Notes under the pieces: model-generated
The model's database searches: none
Seen by the model: only the letters and a program-made list of their open reading frames with translations
Told to the model about the DNA's origin: nothing
Part shown: one piece after another, positions 53,405-62,956 of the stretch
How positions within the stretch are numbered: the stretch's first letter is position 1
How the letters are laid out: every line of letters starts with the position of its first letter
Position numbers and translations under genes: made by a program
Assembly (NCBI RefSeq): GCF_004116495.1
Contig: NZ_PDKC01000006.1
Coordinates: 1 to 64,000, forward strand
DNA length: 64,000 nucleotides
Source of the DNA: Arcobacter sp. CECT 8985
Lineage (GTDB): Bacteria; Campylobacterota; Campylobacteria; Campylobacterales; Arcobacteraceae
Direction: 5' to 3'

Positions 53405-54238
53405 CTAAAGCTCAACTTTACTATTGTTTTTATGAGCTTGTTTTACTTTTTCATACGACTCACAATACTCTATTGCATTTTCATCTTGTTTTAATATTCC
53501 TGTAGGAAATTTTCCTATTTTATCTTCATCTTCTAATTTCTCAAATTTAGTTTTTGCTAAAGTAATAGAGTCTATCCACTCAAGATTTTGCATTGCAGTA
53601 CCCATTTTATTTTTTCTACCTAGATTTATATGGCAGTTTGAAAATACATCAAAAAATGAGTAACCTTTATGCTGTAAACCTTTTACAAAAAGTCTTTCTA
53701 ATTTTTTTGGTTCTAGCATACTTTCTCTTGCTACAAAACTTGCACCTGCACCTATTGCTAAATTACAAGCATCAAAAGTAGGATCAATATTTCCTCTTTT
53801 TGCCGTAACTGTCCACATTCCTTGAGGTGTTGTTGGACTTGTTTGTGAGTTTGTAAGACCATAGATGAAGTTATTAACAACAATGTGATTTATGTCTATA
53901 TTTCTTCTACATCCATGAATTGTATGATTTCCACCAATTGCAAGACCATCACCATCTCCTGTTACACAAATTACATGTTTATCTGGATTTGCCATTTTTA
54001 TACCTGTTGCATAGGCGATTGTTCTTCCATGAGTTGTATGAACTGTATTGCAATCTATATAAGAAGAAAATCTTCCTGAGCAACCAATCCCTGATACTAC
54101 ACATACATCATCCATATTCCAACCAAGTTTATCAATTGCTCTAATTAGTGCTTTTAATATAACACCATCTCCACAACCCCAACACCAAAGTGTTGGCATT
54201 TTATCTACTCTTAGGTATTGATCATAATTAAAAGCCAT
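53405..54238 (-). CDS. oorB: 2-oxoglutarate:acceptor oxidoreductase, beta subunit
   Basis: The 277-residue protein has the thiamine-diphosphate motif VTGDGDGLAIGGNH followed by NFIYGLTNSQTSPTTPQG, and WCWGCGDGVI with the cysteines for the iron-sulfur cluster. It binds TPP and forms the active site with the alpha subunit. Its gene starts 1 bp after the oorA stop. Confidence 0.96.
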   Translation of the reverse strand: MAFNYDQYLRVDKMPTLWCWGCGDGVILKALIRAIDKLGWNMDDVCVVSGIGCSGRFSSYIDCNTVHTTHGRTIAYATGIKMANPDKHVICVTGDGDGLAIGGNHTIHGCRRNIDINHIVVNNFIYGLTNSQTSPTTPQGMWTVTAKRGNIDPTFDACNLAIGAGASFVARESMLEPKKLERLFVKGLQHKGYSFFDVFSNCHINLGRKNKMGTAMQNLEWIDSITLAKTKFEKLEDEDKIGKFPTGILKQDENAIEYCESYEKVKQAHKNNSKVEL

Positions 54239-54239
54239 A

Positions 54240-55370
54240 TTACATTCCTTTTATTTTTTCAATAATTTCTAACGGAGTAATAGGTCTTCCATTTGCTTTA
54301 AATAGTGTAGTGAAATCATCTCTTAAACTCACTCTTTGAATCTCTTGAATATATTGACCTTTATTTAACTCTGTTACTAAAATTTTATCTATTTTTTGGC
54401 AATACTCTTTAATTTTTGTTGAAGGACTAGGCCAAAGTGTAATTGGTCTAAATAATCCAACTTTAATTCCTTCTTTTCTTAACCTTTTAATAGATTCTTT
54501 TGCCGAAAGTGCAACTGAACCATATGCAATAATCATATATTCGGCATCCTCAAGCATGTACTCCTCATATTGTTCAACTTCATCTAAATGAGCGTTTACT
54601 TTATTAAAAAGTCTATCTATTAAGTCTTGACTTAATTTTGCATCTTCTGTTGGATGTCCAGTTGGTCCATGATGAAGTCCTGTAAAGTGGAATCTATAGC
54701 CTTTAAACATTGGATTTAATATTGCAGGTTCATCTTGAGGTACACCATAAGGTTTGTACTCTTTTGGATCACCTTGGTAAACTCTTCTTGGAACTATTGA
54801 TTTTTTTACTTCTTCTGCATCTGGAATCGTTGCTTTTCCACTCATATGTCCAACAGTTTCATCTAAAAGTAAAAATACAGGTTGCATAAATCTATCTGCT
54901 AGATTAAATGCTCTAATTGTTTGTGTATAACACTCCTCTAATGTAGAAGCTGTTAATGTAATTGAATTAAAATCACCATGAGTTGGTGATTTTGCTTGTA
55001 ATACATCACCTTGCTGAACTCTTGTTGGAAGTCCAGTTGATGGTCCACCTCTCATTACATTTATTATTACAATTGGAACCTCTGCAATATATCCAAGTCC
55101 AATATTTTCTGCTTTTAAAGAAATTCCTGGTCCACTTGTTGCTGTTAATGCTCTTTTTCCACTCATTGCTGCACCAAGTGCTGCACAAACTCCTGATATT
55201 TCATCTTCCATTTGCATTGAAACACCACCATTTGTTGGTAATAAATCAGAAAGAGTGTGCATAATTTCACTAGATGGAGTAATAGGGTATCCTGCAAAAA
55301 ATTCACAATTTGCATCAATTGCAGCTAGTGCTGCTAATTCATTTCCTGTTGATATTATTTCTCTTGTCAT
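54240..55370 (-). CDS. oorA: 2-oxoglutarate:acceptor oxidoreductase, alpha subunit
   Basis: The 376-residue protein has EFFAGYPITPSSEIMHTLSD, ATSGPGISLKAENIGLGYIA and RGGPSTGLPTRVQQGD, the pyrimidine-binding and substrate motifs of the alpha subunit. It overlaps nothing but is packed 1 bp from oorB and 9 bp from oorD. Confidence 0.96.
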   Translation of the reverse strand: MTREIISTGNELAALAAIDANCEFFAGYPITPSSEIMHTLSDLLPTNGGVSMQMEDEISGVCAALGAAMSGKRALTATSGPGISLKAENIGLGYIAEVPIVIINVMRGGPSTGLPTRVQQGDVLQAKSPTHGDFNSITLTASTLEECYTQTIRAFNLADRFMQPVFLLLDETVGHMSGKATIPDAEEVKKSIVPRRVYQGDPKEYKPYGVPQDEPAILNPMFKGYRFHFTGLHHGPTGHPTEDAKLSQDLIDRLFNKVNAHLDEVEQYEEYMLEDAEYMIIAYGSVALSAKESIKRLRKEGIKVGLFRPITLWPSPSTKIKEYCQKIDKILVTELNKGQYIQEIQRVSLRDDFTTLFKANGRPITPLEIIEKIKGM

Positions 55371-55379
55371 CTATTTCCC

Positions 55380-55697
55380 TTAAGCTTTTGGTAATCTATA
55401 ATTGTTATTTATAATGGCGATACTTCGCTCTTTTGCTTCAGTTGTTAATTTTGCAAATTTAAACTCTTTTTTGTCAGCTACAAAAATTGCAAAATCAGGG
55501 CAAGATAGCTCACAGTCATTACATCCAATGCATGAATCTTCATATACAACACTTGCCATTGCACCAAGTGTTGAAGAAGAATCATACTTCATTGATAATA
55601 CACCAGCAGGACAAACAGAAACACACATATCACATGCTTTACATCTATTTTCATCTACCCAAACGGGAGTATTTTCGGGTGCTTGTATAATTCCCAT
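55380..55697 (-). CDS. oorD: 2-oxoglutarate:acceptor oxidoreductase, ferredoxin-like delta subunit
   Basis: The 105-residue protein holds two [4Fe-4S] motifs, CKACDMCVSVCPAG and CIGCNDCELSCPDF. It is first in the operon and carries electrons from the TPP site to ferredoxin or quinone. AGAGGAAA precedes the ATG. The order oorDABC matches that described in Campylobacter and Helicobacter. Confidence 0.95.
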   Translation of the reverse strand: MGIIQAPENTPVWVDENRCKACDMCVSVCPAGVLSMKYDSSSTLGAMASVVYEDSCIGCNDCELSCPDFAIFVADKKEFKFAKLTTEAKERSIAIINNNYRLPKA

Positions 55698-55894
55698 AAT
55701 ATTTCCTCTTTTCTTAGTAATAATTGTTTATAATTTATTGAAATAACACAAAAAAATTATGTCACTTTATTATTAAATCTCTAATAATTAATATTAATTA
55801 TAAAAAATAATTAAACTTTATGCTATACAGACTTAAAATATACTTTAAAAGCCATTTTTAAACTCCATAAATACGAATATTATAAGGAATTTAA

Positions 55895-55966
55895 ATGCTT
55901 TTTTTGGGTTTAAGTTTTTGTTTAAATCAAATATTTGTTTTATTAGATATAATAATAAAAATTTAA
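55895..55966 (+). other. 23-codon hydrophobic leader frame with T7 tract
   Basis: AAGGAAT precedes an ATG that opens MLFLGLSFCLNQIFVLLDII and stops at 55964-55966, just before the ribosome site of the methyltransferase gene. A run of seven T follows the second codon base; with eight T the ATG would join the methyltransferase frame. Confidence 0.35.
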
Positions 55967-55977
55967 AAGGTAATAAA

Positions 55978-56688
55978 TTGGTTTTATATCAGCCAAAAGA
56001 TGGATATTGTTACAACAGCGATACACATTTTTTATATGATTTTATATTAAAAAATTTAGCTATTTTTAAAAATGTAAAAGGTGAACTTTTAGATATTGGA
56101 AGTGGAAGTGGAATTTTAGGATTATTGGTTTGTAGAGATTTATCTTCTATTAATTTAAATCAATCTGAAATACAAGAGAAGTTTCAATTATTAAGTGAAA
56201 TAAATAGTAAATGTAATAAAATTAAAAGCACTATGTATAAAGGTTCATTTTTAAAAATGCAGTTTGATAAAACATTTGATATTTGTATATCAAATCCACC
56301 TTTTTATCACTCTAGTGTAATAAAAAGTGAAAATGAAAATTTGAAAATTGCAAGATATAATGATTCTATGCCTTTAGAAGAGTTTATTTGTAAAGCAAAT
56401 AAAATTTTAAAACCAAAAGGTAAATTTTTTTTCTGCTATGATGTAAAGCAGATTAATGAGATTATACTTTTATTAAATAAATATAAATTTAATATTGAAA
56501 GTTTACAATTTGTACATCCAAGTAGTTCAAAAGAAGCAACATTAATACTTGTATATGCAAGAAAAAGTTCAAAATCTTTAACAAAAATATTACCTGCTTT
56601 AGCTGTTTTTAATGGCAAAGAGTTTACAAATGAAGTAAAAGAAATTTATGAAAAATCTTCAACACATAGTATAAAAGTAGAAATATGA
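55978..56688 (+). CDS. trmN6: tRNA1(Val) adenine-N6 methyltransferase-like protein
   Basis: The 236-residue protein has LYQPKDGYCYNSDTHFL, the TrmN6-type entry, then LLDIGSGSGILGLLVC for S-adenosylmethionine and ISNPPFYHSS, the NPPF/Y motif of N6-adenine methyltransferases. The start is taken as TTG 55978, with AAAGG 8 bases before it; another TTG at 55918 in the same frame lacks a ribosome site. The end overlaps the YkgJ-type gene by 4 bp. Exact tRNA target inferred from family only. Confidence 0.82.
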   Translation: MVLYQPKDGYCYNSDTHFLYDFILKNLAIFKNVKGELLDIGSGSGILGLLVCRDLSSINLNQSEIQEKFQLLSEINSKCNKIKSTMYKGSFLKMQFDKTFDICISNPPFYHSSVIKSENENLKIARYNDSMPLEEFICKANKILKPKGKFFFCYDVKQINEIILLLNKYKFNIESLQFVHPSSSKEATLILVYARKSSKSLTKILPALAVFNGKEFTNEVKEIYEKSSTHSIKVEI

Positions 56689-57062
56689 TATTAAAAGAAA
56701 AAGGATATAACTACTGTTTTGATGCAAATGCCTGTGCATCTTGTAAAGGTAATTGTTGTATTGGTGAGAGTGGTTATATTTGGATAAATAAAGAAGAGAT
56801 AAATAAACTTGCACAACATTTAGATATCTCTTTAGATGAATTAAGAGTAAAGTACCTAAAAAAAGTAGGATATAAATACAGTTTGAAAGAGGTACAATTA
56901 GAGCCTAATAATTATGCATGTACTTTTTTTGATATTGAAAAAAGACAATGTAGCATATATGAAGCTAGACCTACACAATGTAGAACTTTCCCTTTTTGGG
57001 AATATTTTAAAAATAATGAAAAAGAGGTATATGAAGAGTGCCCAGCTATAAAACACTTATAA
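56685..57062 (+). CDS. YkgJ-family cysteine cluster protein
   Basis: The 125-residue protein has CASCKGNCCIGESGYIWI and CSIYEARPTQCRTFPFW, the eight-cysteine pattern of the YkgJ (zinc- or iron-chelating) family. The role is unknown. It overlaps both the methyltransferase gene (4 bp) and the TPR lipoprotein gene (25 bp), so the three are surely one transcript. Confidence 0.9.
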   Translation: MILKEKGYNYCFDANACASCKGNCCIGESGYIWINKEEINKLAQHLDISLDELRVKYLKKVGYKYSLKEVQLEPNNYACTFFDIEKRQCSIYEARPTQCRTFPFWEYFKNNEKEVYEECPAIKHL

Positions 57063-58312
57063 TATTAATTTTACCACTGTTATTCGCTTCTTGTGTTGGA
57101 ACTTCAAATATTCCAATTAACAAAAAAGCTTTTGAACAAGAAGATTCTTATATTTTATATGCATTAGAGTATGAACAAAATAGGGATTTAAATAATGCAA
57201 GAAAAATGTATTTGAAACTTTTCGAAAATAGTGGCAGATATAGTTATCTAAAAAGATTTTTAGCTATGAGTATGCAGTTAAAAAAATATGAAGATGTAAG
57301 AATATATAGTAAAAAATATTTAGATGAAGATAGTAAATCATATCAAGATATTCTAAGATTTTATACTATTTCTTTATTGAAATTAGATAAATTAGATGAT
57401 GCTTTAGAACAAGGACAAATATTATTAAAAAGATTTAATAATTCTGAAAACTATGAGTTATTAGCAAATATATATTTTGAAAGAGAAGAGTATTCAAAAT
57501 CTGAAAAATATTTTGAAAGTGCATATGTTTCAAATATAAGTGGACAAACACTTACAAATTTAGTAGATGTTCTTTATTCATATTTGAATAAAAAAGAAAA
57601 AGCAATCTCTTATTTAGAAACTCATATTAGACTTTACGGTTGTGAAGGTGGTGTTTGTTCTAAATTATTCTCTTTTTATAGAGAACAAAGAAATATTGAT
57701 GGAATAATATCTGTACTTAAAAAAGCATTTTATGAATATAAAAAAGATGGCAATATTCATGCAATGAATAGAACATACAAGTTTTTAATCGCATATTTAG
57801 AACAAAAAAATCTAGATGAAGCAATCGCTTTTTTAGAAAAAAATGATATAGATGAATATAAACTTTTATCTTTATATCAAAAGAAAGATTATAAGAAAAA
57901 ATCTTTAAAATTATTATATAAAATCTATAAAAAAACTGGAAATATTGATTTATTAGCACAAATAGCAATACTTGAATTTGAAATAGCAAAAGATAAAAGA
58001 AAAGTTTTAAAAGAAGTTATTACTAAATTTGAAAGTGCATTGATGGTATTAGATAATCATATTTATCAAAACTTTTTAGGATATTTGCTTATTGATTATA
58101 ATGTTGATGTGGATAAAGGACTAGCTTTAGTTAAAAAAGCATTAGAAAAAGCACCAAACAATGTGGCATATATTGATTCTTTGGCATGGGGATTATATAA
58201 GAAAAAAGAGTGTAAAAAAGCTTATACACAGATGAAAAAAGTAATTGATGCAATTGGTTTAGATGAAAAAGAAATAAGATTTCATTGGAATAAAATTAAG
58301 GAGTGTAAGTAA
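57038..58312 (+). CDS. TPR-repeat lipoprotein
   Basis: The 424-residue protein has a lipoprotein signal ending LLFASC (lipid-modified Cys at residue 19) and then TPR-like helical repeats, for example LEQGQILLKRFNNSENYELL and KALEKAPNNVAYIDSLAWGL. It is probably anchored to the periplasmic face of a membrane and acts as a scaffold. The start is an ATG 25 bp inside the YkgJ-type gene. trpC starts immediately after its stop. Confidence 0.85.
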   Translation: MPSYKTLIILILPLLFASCVGTSNIPINKKAFEQEDSYILYALEYEQNRDLNNARKMYLKLFENSGRYSYLKRFLAMSMQLKKYEDVRIYSKKYLDEDSKSYQDILRFYTISLLKLDKLDDALEQGQILLKRFNNSENYELLANIYFEREEYSKSEKYFESAYVSNISGQTLTNLVDVLYSYLNKKEKAISYLETHIRLYGCEGGVCSKLFSFYREQRNIDGIISVLKKAFYEYKKDGNIHAMNRTYKFLIAYLEQKNLDEAIAFLEKNDIDEYKLLSLYQKKDYKKKSLKLLYKIYKKTGNIDLLAQIAILEFEIAKDKRKVLKEVITKFESALMVLDNHIYQNFLGYLLIDYNVDVDKGLALVKKALEKAPNNVAYIDSLAWGLYKKKECKKAYTQMKKVIDAIGLDEKEIRFHWNKIKECK

Positions 58313-59104
58313 GTGATTTTAGATGAGATTATAGAAAAAACAAAACAGGATTTAGAAAGAAGAAAAATTGAATTTCCTTTAGATTTATTAGGAAGAAGTC
58401 TATCTTCAAATCCTTATGCACCAAGAGATGTAAAGAAGTTCTTGACTTCTACAAAAGAAGAGCCAATTAGAATAATTGCAGAAGTAAAAAAAGCAAGTCC
58501 TAGTAAAGGAATAATAAAAGAGGATTTTGATCCACTTGCAATTGCACAAGAGTATAGTAATAATGGTGCAAATGCAATTTCAGTATTAACTGAACCTCAT
58601 TATTTTAAAGGGAATTTAGAGTATCTAACTCAAATAAGAAGATATGTACCAACACCACTTCTTAGAAAAGATTTTATTGTAGATAAATATCAAATAGTTG
58701 AAGCTTTAGTTTATGGAGCTGATTTTATACTACTAATTGCAAAAGCATTAAGTACAAAAGAGTTAAAAGAGTTATATGAATATGCTTTACATCTAGGACT
58801 TGAAGTATTAGTTGAAATTCATGATAAAGAAGACTTAACTAAAGCTATGAAATGTGGTGCAAATATAGTAGGAATAAACCATAGAAACCTAGATACATTT
58901 GAGATGAATATGAATCTTTGTGATGAATTAATCCCAATGATTCCAAATGGAAAAATTATAGTTGCTGAAAGTGGAGTAAGTAACACAGAAACTATCAAAA
59001 GACTAAGCTCAATAGGAGCAGATGCTTTCTTAATAGGTGAACACTTTATGAGAGTTCCATCTATTAAAGAAGAGCTACAATCATTTAAAAACGCTACTAA
59101 ATAA
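58313..59104 (+). CDS. trpC: Indole-3-glycerol-phosphate synthase
   Basis: The 263-residue TIM barrel has [46 protein letters not shown] and VAESGVSN, the catalytic Lys and Glu motifs of TrpC. It closes the indole ring in tryptophan synthesis. It starts at GTG directly after the lipoprotein stop, with AAGGAG 9 bases upstream. It is a separate protein from TrpF, unlike the fused enzyme of enterobacteria. Confidence 0.96.
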   Translation: MILDEIIEKTKQDLERRKIEFPLDLLGRSLSSNPYAPRDVKKFLTSTKEEPIRIIAEVKKASPSKGIIKEDFDPLAIAQEYSNNGANAISVLTEPHYFKGNLEYLTQIRRYVPTPLLRKDFIVDKYQIVEALVYGADFILLIAKALSTKELKELYEYALHLGLEVLVEIHDKEDLTKAMKCGANIVGINHRNLDTFEMNMNLCDELIPMIPNGKIIVAESGVSNTETIKRLSSIGADAFLIGEHFMRVPSIKEELQSFKNATK

Positions 59105-59129
59105 AGAAGAGAGTTATTCTTTCTTCTTT
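59103..59129 (+). terminator. Terminator after trpC
   Basis: AAAGAAG pairs with CTTCTTT around a 13-base loop and is followed by TTTATT. Confidence 0.5.
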
Positions 59130-59209
59130 TTATTAAATAATCTACAAATATATACTACAAATACCTTTTTTTACATTATAATTATAAAAAAGATTTAATA
59201 TAAGGATAA

Positions 59210-60136
59210 ATGATGAGATTATATATCTTATCAAGAAACGAAAAACTTTATTCAACTAATAGATTAGTTGAGTCTGCACAACAAAGAGGTTGGGAAGTTC
59301 GAGTTATTGATTATTTAAAATGTAGTATTGAGATTATGAAGGGTGAGTTAAAAATCAATTATTTAGGTGAAGAATTACCAAAACCTGATGCTATTATTCC
59401 TAGAATTGGTGCTAGTAGAACATTTTATGGTACAGCAATGGTTAGACATTTTGAAATGATGGATGTCTTTACAGTTACTGGTAGTTTAGCAATTCAAAGA
59501 AGTAGAGATAAGTTAAGAAGTTTACAAATACTTTCAAAAAAATCAATAGATATGCCAAAGACAATTTTTGCATCAAATGAATCAAATGCTAAAGATGTAA
59601 TTGCTTTAAGTGGTGGAGCTCCTTTAGTTTTAAAAATACTTGAAGGTACACAAGGTGTAGGTGTTGTATTAGTAGAGAGTGAAAAAGCTGCAAAATCAGT
59701 ACTTGATGCTTTTTATGGAATGGATGTAAATTTATTAGTTCAAGAGTTTATTGAAGAAGCAAATGGAGCTGATATTAGAGCATTAGTAGTTGATGGAGAA
59801 GTTGTAGGAGCAATGAAAAGACAAGGTGCAGAGGGTGATTTTAGATCAAATTTACATCAAGGTGGAAGTGCAACAGCACATAAATTAACTAGAAAAGAAA
59901 AAGCAACTGCAATAGCAGCTGCAAAAGCAATGGGGCTTGGAGTATGTGGAGTTGATATGATTCCTTCAAAAAGAGGACCATTGGTTATGGAAGTAAATTC
60001 TTCACCTGGGTTAGAAGGAATTGAAACTTCTACAAAACTTGATATTGCTTCTAAAATAATGGATTATATACAAAGAAATGTAGACGTATCACAGACAAAA
60101 AAAAGAAAAATTAAAAAAGATAATATTGGAGCATAA
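59210..60136 (+). CDS. rimK: RimK-type ATP-grasp ligase (glutamate ligase)
   Basis: The 308-residue protein has the ATP-grasp core [38 protein letters not shown] and [14 protein letters not shown], and the N-terminal [11 protein letters not shown] segment of RimK. Family members add glutamate residues to the C-terminus of ribosomal protein S6 or make poly-glutamate. AAGGATAA precedes the ATG. The next gene, an aspartoacylase-family protein, begins 1 bp after its stop, a recurrent pairing. Confidence 0.92.
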   Translation: MMRLYILSRNEKLYSTNRLVESAQQRGWEVRVIDYLKCSIEIMKGELKINYLGEELPKPDAIIPRIGASRTFYGTAMVRHFEMMDVFTVTGSLAIQRSRDKLRSLQILSKKSIDMPKTIFASNESNAKDVIALSGGAPLVLKILEGTQGVGVVLVESEKAAKSVLDAFYGMDVNLLVQEFIEEANGADIRALVVDGEVVGAMKRQGAEGDFRSNLHQGGSATAHKLTRKEKATAIAAAKAMGLGVCGVDMIPSKRGPLVMEVNSSPGLEGIETSTKLDIASKIMDYIQRNVDVSQTKKRKIKKDNIGA

Positions 60137-60137
60137 G

Positions 60138-61184
60138 ATGGGTTCTGATTTTATAACTTTGGGAAATGAAAATATTCCCAAGGGAGTAAATATGACAATT
60201 AACATAGAGTTACCAAAGTTATATAATACTCCAACAAATTTACCTGTTCATGTAATTAGAGGAAAGAAATCTGGACCTTGTGTTTTTGTAAGTGCAGCAG
60301 TACATGGTGATGAATTAAATGGTATTGAGATTATTAGAAGATTACGCAAATTGACAATCTTAAAAAAACTAAAAGGAACTCTTATATTAGTTCCAATTGT
60401 AAATGTATATGGAACTATGACATTATCTAGATATATGCCAGATAGAAGAGATTTAAATCGTAGTTTTCCTGGTTCAAATAGAGGTTCACTTGCAAGTAGG
60501 GTAGCTAATATTTTTTTTAATGAGGTTGTTAGTATTTGTGATTATGGAATCGATTTGCATACTGCTTCTATTCATAAATCAAATTTACCACAAATTAGAA
60601 CAAATATAAAAGATGAATTTACTTATAAATTAGCAAAATCATTTGAAGCTCCTGTTGTTTTACATTCTGAGTTAAGAGATGGTTCTTTAAGACAAACTGC
60701 CCAAGAACAAGGAATACCAATTTTACTTTATGAAGCAGGTGAAGCACTTAGATTTGATGAAACTTGTATAAGAATAGGGGTTAAAGGCATTATTAATGTA
60801 TTAAGAGAGCTTGATATGCTCCCTATTATAAAAAGAAAAGCCAAAAAACTGCCAATTGTTACAAGAAGTAGTCAATGGATAAGAGCAGGTGAGAGTGGAG
60901 TTTTAAGAACTATAAAAGCTTTAGGTGATATTGTAAAAAAAGATGAGCTTATTGCTTTTGTTGATGAACCTTTTGGTTATGAATCATTTGAAATAAAATC
61001 AATCTTTGATGGTATTATTATAGGTAAATCTGAAATTCCACTTGTCCAAGAAGGCGATGCGATTTTTCATATTGCGAAGTTTAAAAACCTTGAAATAGCA
61101 GAAACAAAAATAGAATATTTTAATGAAGAAATCATTGAACATAGCGAGTTCAATGAATTGAATGATGAAGAGATTATAGAATAA
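60138..61184 (+). CDS. Succinylglutamate desuccinylase/aspartoacylase family protein
   Basis: The 348-residue protein is a zinc carboxypeptidase-fold enzyme with VHGDELNGIEIIRRL (HxxE), RDLNRSFPGS, DLHTASIHKSNLPQIR and LYEAGEALR. A C-terminal biotinyl-like lobe follows. GGAG lies 6 bases before the ATG at 60138; the frame opens earlier at a TTG inside rimK. Substrate unknown; the rimK neighbour suggests an amide or gamma-glutamyl product of that ligase (inference). Confidence 0.87.
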   Translation: MGSDFITLGNENIPKGVNMTINIELPKLYNTPTNLPVHVIRGKKSGPCVFVSAAVHGDELNGIEIIRRLRKLTILKKLKGTLILVPIVNVYGTMTLSRYMPDRRDLNRSFPGSNRGSLASRVANIFFNEVVSICDYGIDLHTASIHKSNLPQIRTNIKDEFTYKLAKSFEAPVVLHSELRDGSLRQTAQEQGIPILLYEAGEALRFDETCIRIGVKGIINVLRELDMLPIIKRKAKKLPIVTRSSQWIRAGESGVLRTIKALGDIVKKDELIAFVDEPFGYESFEIKSIFDGIIIGKSEIPLVQEGDAIFHIAKFKNLEIAETKIEYFNEEIIEHSEFNELNDEEIIE

Positions 61185-61209
61185 AATAAGAGAAAAAATT
61201 CTCTTATTT
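61184..61209. terminator. Bidirectional terminator
   Basis: AAATAAGAGAA pairs perfectly with TTCTCTTATTT around an AAAA loop, between convergent genes. Confidence 0.8.
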
Positions 61210-61881
61210 AAATAGCGTTGAACCTACTCTAATCATATTTGAGCCACATTTAATTGCAAGTTTAAAATCGCTACTCATTCCCATAGAACAATATTTTGCT
61301 CCAAGTGGTTTTAATTCATCAAAGATTACTTTTGTAGTTTTAAAACTAGATTCAATAATATCTTCATCTTCTACATGTGCTCCGATGCTCATTACACCTT
61401 TTAATTTTATATTTGGGCAAGTTTCTTGTATTTGTTTGTATATAACAATCGCATCTTCTGGCATTACTCCAGCTTTACTATCTTCTTTTGCAGAGTTTAT
61501 TTGAAGAAGACAATTCATTGTTTTTTCTTTTGCTTCAAGTTTTTTGTTTAATTCTTCTGCTAATTCTAATGAATCCAAACTTTGCATTAAAGTTGGTTTT
61601 AAATCTATTAAATTATTTATTTTATTTTTTTGAAGTCTTCCTACAAAGTGCCATTCAATTGGTAAATCTTCCAAATCAGACATTTTTTGTTTTAGGTCTT
61701 GAACTTTGTTTTCGCCATATGCTCTTTGACCAGCTTCATAAAGTGCTTGAACATCTTCACTTGTATTATATTTACTAATACCAATGATTTTTACAATATG
61801 ATGCCCTGAAACTTGAAGTCTTGCATCTTCAACATCTGCAATAATTCTATCTAAATTATCAATTGCTTTTTGCATTTGCAT
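61204..61881 (-). CDS. yggS: PLP homeostasis protein (YggS/PLPBP family)
   Basis: The 225-residue TIM-barrel protein has IGISKYNT with the PLP lysine, AYGENKVQDLKQKM, WHFVGRLQKNK and CSMGMSSDFKLAIKCGSNMI. The family binds pyridoxal phosphate without a known reaction and keeps its level balanced. rseP ends 4 bp upstream, so it is last in the rseP operon. Confidence 0.92.
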   Translation of the reverse strand: MQMQKAIDNLDRIIADVEDARLQVSGHHIVKIIGISKYNTSEDVQALYEAGQRAYGENKVQDLKQKMSDLEDLPIEWHFVGRLQKNKINNLIDLKPTLMQSLDSLELAEELNKKLEAKEKTMNCLLQINSAKEDSKAGVMPEDAIVIYKQIQETCPNIKLKGVMSIGAHVEDEDIIESSFKTTKVIFDELKPLGAKYCSMGMSSDFKLAIKCGSNMIRVGSTLFK

Positions 61882-61885
61882 TGTT

Positions 61886-62956
61886 TTAACCTTTTAAAAT
61901 TATTCTATTAATATCGTTATAAATTCCAAGTAACATAAGTGAAGCTAAAATTACCCAACCTACAATTGTCAAATACATAAATACTTTGTCACTTGGTTTT
62001 CTTTTTGTAATTATTTCATAGATATTGAACATAATATGTCCTCCATCTAATGCTGGAATTGGAAGTAAATTTAATACTCCTAAATTCACTGAAACAAGTG
62101 CACTAATCGCAAGTAGGGCAATAAAACTAGATTGACTTGCATCTGAAATTACTTTTCCAATAGTAATTACTCCACCAATTTCACTACTTGGAATAATACC
62201 TTGAATTAATTTTTGAACACCTAAAAATATCATTTTTGAAGATTCTACTGTTTTATCATAAGCGTATGATATTGCTTCTAATGGTGAGTATTTTATTGTG
62301 ATTGCTTTTGGTGCAGGTGCAATTCCAATCATTCTTTTTTTGATTTTTTCTCTAAATAAATTCTCAGAATCACTAATTTCTGGTTTTATGACAAATGTTT
62401 GGATTTTATTATCTCTTTGTACAAAAAACTTCAATGCACCTTTTGTTTGAGTTATTGTATTTCCAATATCTTTCCAAGTTCTAATTTTTACATCATTGAT
62501 TCTTATAATTTTATCATTTGCTTTTAATCCAGCTTCTTGTGCTGGAGAATCTTTTATAATTTGTCCAATTGTTGGAGATAATGAAGTTGCCCCAAGAATA
62601 GCAATTGCAAAATATAAAATTGCTGCTAAGACAAAGTTTGCAAAGGGTCCTGCAAATAAAATTATAATTCTTTGCCAAGGCTTTTTATTATTGTAAGAAT
62701 CATTCCCTTCTTCTTGAAGGCCAGGTTTTGTATCATCTTGACCTTTCATCTTCACATATCCTCCAAGAGGAATAAGTGCAAATTGCCATTCAGTACCTCT
62801 ATAATATTTTGAAAAAAGTTTTTTCCCAAATCCTATAGAAAACACATGAACTTTAACACCAAAAAAACGTGCTGCCAAGAAATGTCCCAATTCATGTATA
62901 AATACTAAAATTGATAAAACAATTAAAAAAGAAATAGTACCCAATATAAACTCCAA
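61886..62956 (-). CDS. rseP: Site-2 membrane metalloprotease (RseP/M50B)
   Basis: The 356-residue inner-membrane protein has the zinc motif VFIHELGHFLAARFFG near residue 20, one PDZ domain near residues 125-200, and NLLPIPALDGGH in the third span with the third metal ligand. It cleaves membrane-spanning substrates after a first cut. It has one PDZ domain where the E. coli enzyme has two. It follows pgsA with no gap. Confidence 0.94.
   Translation of the reverse strand: MEFILGTISFLIVLSILVFIHELGHFLAARFFGVKVHVFSIGFGKKLFSKYYRGTEWQFALIPLGGYVKMKGQDDTKPGLQEEGNDSYNNKKPWQRIIILFAGPFANFVLAAILYFAIAILGATSLSPTIGQIIKDSPAQEAGLKANDKIIRINDVKIRTWKDIGNTITQTKGALKFFVQRDNKIQTFVIKPEISDSENLFREKIKKRMIGIAPAPKAITIKYSPLEAISYAYDKTVESSKMIFLGVQKLIQGIIPSSEIGGVITIGKVISDASQSSFIALLAISALVSVNLGVLNLLPIPALDGGHIMFNIYEIITKRKPSDKVFMYLTIVGWVILASLMLLGIYNDINRIILKG

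Noticed and set aside
53593-54144. Plus-strand frames inside oorB
   Set aside because: They are antisense shadows of a strongly conserved gene, with His/Leu/Cys-rich low-quality products and no ribosome sites.
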